Source of the DNA: Desulfitobacterium dehalogenans ATCC 51507
GTDB taxonomy: Bacteria; Bacillota; Desulfitobacteriia; Desulfitobacteriales; Desulfitobacteriaceae
Reading direction: 5' to 3'
DNA: 64,000 nt
Assembly: GCF_000243155.2 (NCBI RefSeq)
Contig: NC_018017.1
Span: 1,550,001-1,614,000, forward strand
The position numbers were made by a program, and so were the translations under genes. This document shows, piece after piece, positions 60,404 through 64,000 of this stretch. Within the stretch, counting starts at the first letter, position 1. Each line of letters begins with the position of its first letter. Under the pieces are notes generated by a model. The model was not told the DNA's origin and made no database searches. It saw only the letters and a list, made by a program, of their open reading frames with translations.

Positions 60404-61108
60404 ATGACTCAATACTTGCAAGAAACAAATATGCTGAACTTCCGTCATAGTTCTATACAGAGATTGATTGAAGAAAAACAATGGGCAAACGAAGAGCGTT
60501 TTCATAAGATCCAGAAAATCTACAATTTTGTCCGGGACGAAATCGCCTTTGGCTATAATAGGGATGACACTATTGCGGCATCCGAGGTTCTGAGGGATGG
60601 CTATGGCCAGTGCAATACAAAAGGAACGCTCATTATGGCTCTTCTGAGAGCAGTTGGAATACCTTGCAGGATTCATGGCTTTACGATTGATAAGCAATTG
60701 CAGAAAGGGGCCATGACAGGTCTGATTTACAAACTTGCCCCCCAAAGCATTATCCATAGCTGGGTTGAAATCCAATACGAGGGGCAGTGGTATAACTTAG
60801 AGGGATTCATTCTGGATAAGGACTATTTGAAAAAGCTACAGAAAAAATTCTCTGAGAATGAAGGCGGTTTTTGCGGGTATGGTGCCGCTACCGACAACTT
60901 ACAAAACCCGCAAATCGAGTGGAATGCCAATGACACTTATATTCAAAAAGAAGGGATTAACCAGGATTTTGGGGTATTTGATTCCCCGGATGAATTCTTT
61001 GCCATCCATCAGCAGCAGTTATCACCGCTGAGAAAGTGGGTTTATCAAAATTTTGGGCGTAAACTTATGAATCGCAATGTCGAAAAAATTCGCTCTCACT
61101 CAGGATGA
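60404..61108 (+). CDS. Transglutaminase-like cysteine protease-fold protein
   Basis: 234 residues without a signal peptide. The catalytic triad is visible: Cys in DGYGQCNTKGTL (about residue 69), His in IIHSWVEIQY, and Asp in NLEGFILDKDY. This is the transglutaminase-core superfamily, many bacterial members of which are proteases or amidases. AAGGAGGATTGCACC precedes the ATG. Partner of the AraC regulator. Confidence 0.88.
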   Translation: MTQYLQETNMLNFRHSSIQRLIEEKQWANEERFHKIQKIYNFVRDEIAFGYNRDDTIAASEVLRDGYGQCNTKGTLIMALLRAVGIPCRIHGFTIDKQLQKGAMTGLIYKLAPQSIIHSWVEIQYEGQWYNLEGFILDKDYLKKLQKKFSENEGGFCGYGAATDNLQNPQIEWNANDTYIQKEGINQDFGVFDSPDEFFAIHQQQLSPLRKWVYQNFGRKLMNRNVEKIRSHSG

Positions 61109-61136
61109 GGAGCATAATCATGATGCTTATTCCTTA

Positions 61137-61162
61137 AAACGCCCCTCAGGGGGCGTTTTTTC
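61137..61162 (+). terminator. Rho-independent terminator
   Basis: AAAACGCCCC pairs with GGGGCGTTTT around a short TCAG-type loop, then TTT. It ends the AraC/transglutaminase unit. Confidence 0.92.
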
Positions 61163-61203
61163 GTGTGTGAGAAGAAGTGGGCCGGAAGCCTTATAAAAAT
61201 ATA

Positions 61204-61272
61204 TTGACTTCTGAATTCTAAAAGAATATGATCTATATGACTAAAATAGGTTTTTGGTCATATAGATCATAT
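61204..61272 (+). promoter_or_regulatory. TetR-ABC operon promoter with 16-bp inverted repeat
   Basis: TTGACT (61204-61209) and TATGAT (61227-61232) are 17 bases apart. ATATGATCTATATGAC (61226-61241) and GTCATATAGATCATAT (61257-61272) are exact inverted copies 15 bases apart. The left arm covers the -10 and the right arm reaches the ribosome site of the TetR gene, so TetR binding would shut off its own operon. Confidence 0.82.
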
Positions 61273-61283
61273 GAGGTGAAAAG

Positions 61284-61874
61284 ATGCCTAGATTTTCTGA
61301 TGCAGAAAAAGAAATCATCAAAGGGAAACTTTTGGCGGAAGGAGAAAGGTTGTTTGTTGCTTATGGGGTGAAGAAAGTAACTGTCGATGATTTGGTCCAG
61401 GCGGCTGGGATTGCCAAAGGTTCCTTTTATGCTTTCTACACCAATAAGGAACATTTATATATGGATATTATTGAACAGTGCCAGATGAAGCTATGGCAAG
61501 AACTGGACGACTTTTTGGAGAACCATAATGATCTGAAGCCGAAAGAGCTGACGAAGCAGTCCTTTTGCCAGATGCTCAATGGGGTAAAAGACTATCCGAT
61601 ACTGGTTAAAACAGATTCTTCTGTCATTAGTTATTTGCAGCGTAAGCTGCCCCAGGATGTGCTGGCCGCCCATGTGTTTGAGGACAGCAAAGCACTAGCC
61701 AAATTACAGGAATACGGGGTTCTGTTTGCTTATGAACTTCCTGTTGTCGCTAAGGCGCTTCAGGCCTTATATGTGGCCATTGCCTATCTACAGCAAGAAG
61801 GATCTGACCATGATGGTGTCATAAACTTGATGCTGGATAGCCTGATTGAACAGATTGTGAGGGACAATCCATGA
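61284..61874 (+). CDS. TetR-family regulator of the adjacent ABC exporter
   Basis: 196 residues. The HTH is VTVDDLVQAAGIAKGSFYAF followed by YTNKEHLYMDI, the standard TetR layout. The C-terminal ligand domain is not assignable. The gene overlaps the ABC ATPase gene by 4 bases and stands behind a strong palindromic operator. It probably responds to the compound that the exporter removes. GAGGTGAAAAG precedes the ATG. Confidence 0.92.
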   Translation: MPRFSDAEKEIIKGKLLAEGERLFVAYGVKKVTVDDLVQAAGIAKGSFYAFYTNKEHLYMDIIEQCQMKLWQELDDFLENHNDLKPKELTKQSFCQMLNGVKDYPILVKTDSSVISYLQRKLPQDVLAAHVFEDSKALAKLQEYGVLFAYELPVVAKALQALYVAIAYLQQEGSDHDGVINLMLDSLIEQIVRDNP

Positions 61875-62725
61875 TTAAAGTTGAAAGTGCGTTCTATAAG
61901 TATCCAGGCGCACAACGGGATGTTATTCAGGATGTCGGCTTCGAGGTGAAGAAGGGAGAAATTTTTGGCTTTCTCGGGCCGTCAGGTGCCGGGAAAAGCA
62001 CATTGCAAAAAATCCTGACAGGAGTATTGAGAGACTATAAAGGCAGGGTTCATGTCTTAGGCACGGAAATGAAACACCGTAAAAGTTCATTTTATGAAAC
62101 GATTGGCGTGGATTTTGAATTCCCCAATTTCTACGGTAAATTTACAGCACTGGAAAATCTGCAGTATTTTGCTTCCCTTTACCATAAAAAAACACTGGAT
62201 CCGATGAAGTTATTGGAGCAGGTGGGGCTGCAACATGACGCCAATAAAAGAGTATCCAGCTATTCGAAAGGGATGAAGATGCGCCTGGGTTTTGTGCGAT
62301 GCCTGCTGCACAATCCCCAACTGCTTTTTTTGGATGAACCCACCAGCGGACTTGATCCTTCAAATGCCAGAATCTTAAAAGATATGATGCTGGAGCAGAA
62401 AAAAGCGGGAAAAACAATGATTCTTACGACCCATAACATGCATGATGCAGGGGAATTGTGCGATCGCGTAGCGTTTATTGTGGACGGTAAAATTAAAGCA
62501 CTGAATACGCCACAGGCTTTTCAGGTTAGTCGCGGCACTACGGAGGTATGTTATTCCTATAGAAGGGATGGCCGTACGGTAGACAGGCGGAGCACCCTAA
62601 CCCAACTGAGCAAAGATGATGAGTTTGTTAAGGCATTGCAAAGCGGCTCACTTCTAAGCATCCACTCAAAAGAGCGGACCTTGGAGGAGGTTTTTATATC
62701 TTTGACCGGGAGGCAATTGCAATGA
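61871..62725 (+). CDS. ABC transporter ATP-binding protein
   Basis: 284 residues. Walker A GPSGAGKST (about residues 37-45), signature YSKGMKMRLG, Walker B LLFLDEPTSGLDP, and the switch His in TTHNMHDAG. The C-terminal extension is that of ABC-2 drug or peptide exporters. The start overlaps the TetR stop and the end overlaps the permease start by 4 bases. Confidence 0.93.
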   Translation: MIKVESAFYKYPGAQRDVIQDVGFEVKKGEIFGFLGPSGAGKSTLQKILTGVLRDYKGRVHVLGTEMKHRKSSFYETIGVDFEFPNFYGKFTALENLQYFASLYHKKTLDPMKLLEQVGLQHDANKRVSSYSKGMKMRLGFVRCLLHNPQLLFLDEPTSGLDPSNARILKDMMLEQKKAGKTMILTTHNMHDAGELCDRVAFIVDGKIKALNTPQAFQVSRGTTEVCYSYRRDGRTVDRRSTLTQLSKDDEFVKALQSGSLLSIHSKERTLEEVFISLTGRQLQ

Positions 62726-63426
62726 GGCTTTTAATGGCGACAGCTAATGATATACGCTATCAGGCAAAATACGGTTTTTACTTCCTGTATGCATTTATTA
62801 CTGTAGTGTATAGTGCCATTCTGTATTTTTTGCCCGATCAACACAAGTCAATTGGCGCCTCTCTCATTCTGCTGACCGATCCTGCAACCCTGGGCTTCTT
62901 CTTTGTCGGGGGTATTTGGTTGTTGGAAAAAGATGAAGGGATACACAGGTTTTATGGCATTTCGCCATTAAAGCCTATTGAATATCTTTTGGCCAAAGCG
63001 TTATCTTTGGCGATGATCTCTACCTTGTCCGCTTTTTTTATTGTTCGTTTCAGCAACCCTGGTTCCGCAGACTATCCTTTGCTGCTTGTCAGCATCTTCG
63101 CGGGCTCCTGTATTTTTACTCTGTTGGGCCTGACGATGGCCACCTATTCAAACTCGGTAAACAGCTATATGGTCAGGGGGATTCCTGTGGGAATGGTATT
63201 GATACTCCCGCCAATGTTAGTAGCTTTTCATATCAGCCGTCCGGCTTTGGAAATTCTACCGGGTATGATCCTCTGGCAGTTGATTGATCTTTCGATTAAG
63301 GGTCAAGTTGAACCTGGAAGTATAGTGCTCTTATTTGGACTGATGATTTGGCTGGGAATTTCCACTTTTATTGCCTTGCTTCGTGTCCCATCAGCACTGC
63401 AATCGGAAGGGGGCGGAAAGAAATGA
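62722..63426 (+). CDS. ABC-2 type permease
   Basis: 234 residues with six predicted membrane helices and the loop LEKDEGIHRFYGISPLKP, where the DEG and S/TPL motif recurs in the next gene. It overlaps neighbours on both sides by 4 bases. Together with the following permease it should form the membrane part of the exporter. Confidence 0.88.
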   Translation: MRLLMATANDIRYQAKYGFYFLYAFITVVYSAILYFLPDQHKSIGASLILLTDPATLGFFFVGGIWLLEKDEGIHRFYGISPLKPIEYLLAKALSLAMISTLSAFFIVRFSNPGSADYPLLLVSIFAGSCIFTLLGLTMATYSNSVNSYMVRGIPVGMVLILPPMLVAFHISRPALEILPGMILWQLIDLSIKGQVEPGSIVLLFGLMIWLGISTFIALLRVPSALQSEGGGKK

Positions 63427-64000
63427 AACAAACCTTTAAGTTATTTCAAATCGGCTTGCGGCAAATAACTTATGATGGCATGCTTTTAGTCCTGCTTGCC
63501 GCTCCCTTCTTATTTGGCTTGATGGTCAAGATGGGCCTTCCCAATGCAGATGCCTGGCTATATCAGCATTGGGCCTTTTCTATAAAGCCATGGTATTCTT
63601 TAGCCGATGGAATGATGATGACCTTAACTTCGATGCTGTTATCTATGGTTAGTGCCTTTCTACTGCTTGAAGAAAGGGATGAAGGAACCGGGGCTTATTA
63701 TCAAATAACTCCTCTAGAGGGATATTCTTATCTTGTGGCGAGGATAGGTTTGCCTATGGTGTGGTCTTTTCTTTGTATGATGATAGTGACCATGCTTTTC
63801 GGCATAGCCAATCTCACCTTTTTACAGATCATTGCCGCCGGGTTGATCAGTACATTAACAGGAGCAGCGCTGGCTATGATGGTCGTATCCTTAGCCGGCA
63901 ACCGGGTCGAGGGATTGGCGATATCCAAACTGGCCACTCTCAATGTTCTGGGATTATTGATGGCTTGGTTTGTCCCTATGCCCTATCAATACCTAGGGGC
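63423..64000 (+). CDS. ABC-2 type permease, truncated by the window end
   Basis: The frame opens at ATG 63423 (ATGA overlap with the previous stop) and stays open to the last base, giving 192 residues so far. It begins MKQTFKLFQIGLRQITYDG and carries LEERDEGTGAYYQITPLEG, the same loop as its paralog. At least five membrane helices are seen. Confidence 0.88.
   Translation, partial: MKQTFKLFQIGLRQITYDGMLLVLLAAPFLFGLMVKMGLPNADAWLYQHWAFSIKPWYSLADGMMMTLTSMLLSMVSAFLLLEERDEGTGAYYQITPLEGYSYLVARIGLPMVWSFLCMMIVTMLFGIANLTFLQIIAAGLISTLTGAALAMMVVSLAGNRVEGLAISKLATLNVLGLLMAWFVPMPYQYLG

Noticed and set aside
1-64000. tRNA, rRNA, CRISPR arrays and prophage genes
   Set aside because: None was seen when reading both strands; no cloverleaf-like CCA ends, no regular repeat-spacer pattern and no phage structural genes.

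Overview
The window reads as chromosomal DNA of an anaerobic, endospore-lineage Firmicute, most likely Desulfitobacterium or a close relative. This is inferred from gene content, not from a database match. Supporting signs are several Dms-type molybdoenzyme operons (two of them tandem copies with Tat lipoprotein signals), an MSRAFV-type short Cys protein, DUF134/Mrp/NifX genes, class B sortase, LrgAB, and strong Gram-positive AGGAGG ribosome sites with frequent GTG and TTG starts. No rRNA, tRNA, CRISPR array or prophage was seen.

Layout. 1-4.7 kb: end of an unknown gene, a DUF2292-like protein, then a four-gene operon for a cytoplasm-facing molybdopterin oxidoreductase (small ferredoxin, Tat-less catalytic subunit, four-cluster FeS subunit, DmsC-like anchor). 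4.7-8.8 kb: a hairpin-rich leader, an amidohydrolase and a three-gene ABC-2 exporter. 8.8-13.6 kb (minus): a six-gene overlapping operon of GT2, DUF2304, SMR-like flippase, ArnT-like GT39, response regulator and histidine kinase, which looks like a self-regulated envelope sugar-modification system. 13.7-16.0 kb: LysR regulator with lrgAB/cidAB-type genes. 16-21.5 kb: small regulators (DUF2089, XRE, TetR), a metallo-hydrolase, acetyltransferase and several decayed genes. 21.5-24.7 kb: adenine deaminase behind an adenine-type purine riboswitch, and an exported alpha/beta hydrolase. 24.8-26.6 kb: an IS110-family element with a long structured 3' non-coding end. 26.6-31.6 kb: a two-component system with an exported PepSY-like protein, and a chemoreceptor. 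31.7-41.9 kb: an ATPase and an unusual HTH protein, then a 2,100-residue surface adhesin with its class B sortase and a broken lipoprotein gene. 42-51 kb (minus): DUF421 protein and two tandem dmsABC operons behind a promoter with a CRP/FNR-type box at exactly -41.5. 51.3-56.4 kb: alkylation-repair protein, HelD-like helicase, and a DUF134-NifX-MinD-Mrp-NifX (orange-protein-like) cluster carrying an internal deletion. 56.6-59.4 kb: zinc-ribbon protein, NusG-II protein, Lgt, CcdA-like protein, DUF2680 protein. 59.6-64 kb: AraC regulator with transglutaminase-like protein, then TetR plus an ABC exporter running off the window.

Themes. Respiratory reductases, envelope sensing and modification, and local autoregulation dominate. 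Four regulatory genes sit behind promoters with clear palindromic operators (20.7, 54.4, 61.2 kb and the 13-bp inverted repeat at 18.0 kb). At least five loci are broken genes, so this is a region of ongoing decay and small deletions. The strongest candidates for something new are the glycosylation/two-component operon, the HTH-ATPase pair next to the adhesin-sortase locus, and the activator-box-driven tandem dms operon that shows signs of gene conversion.
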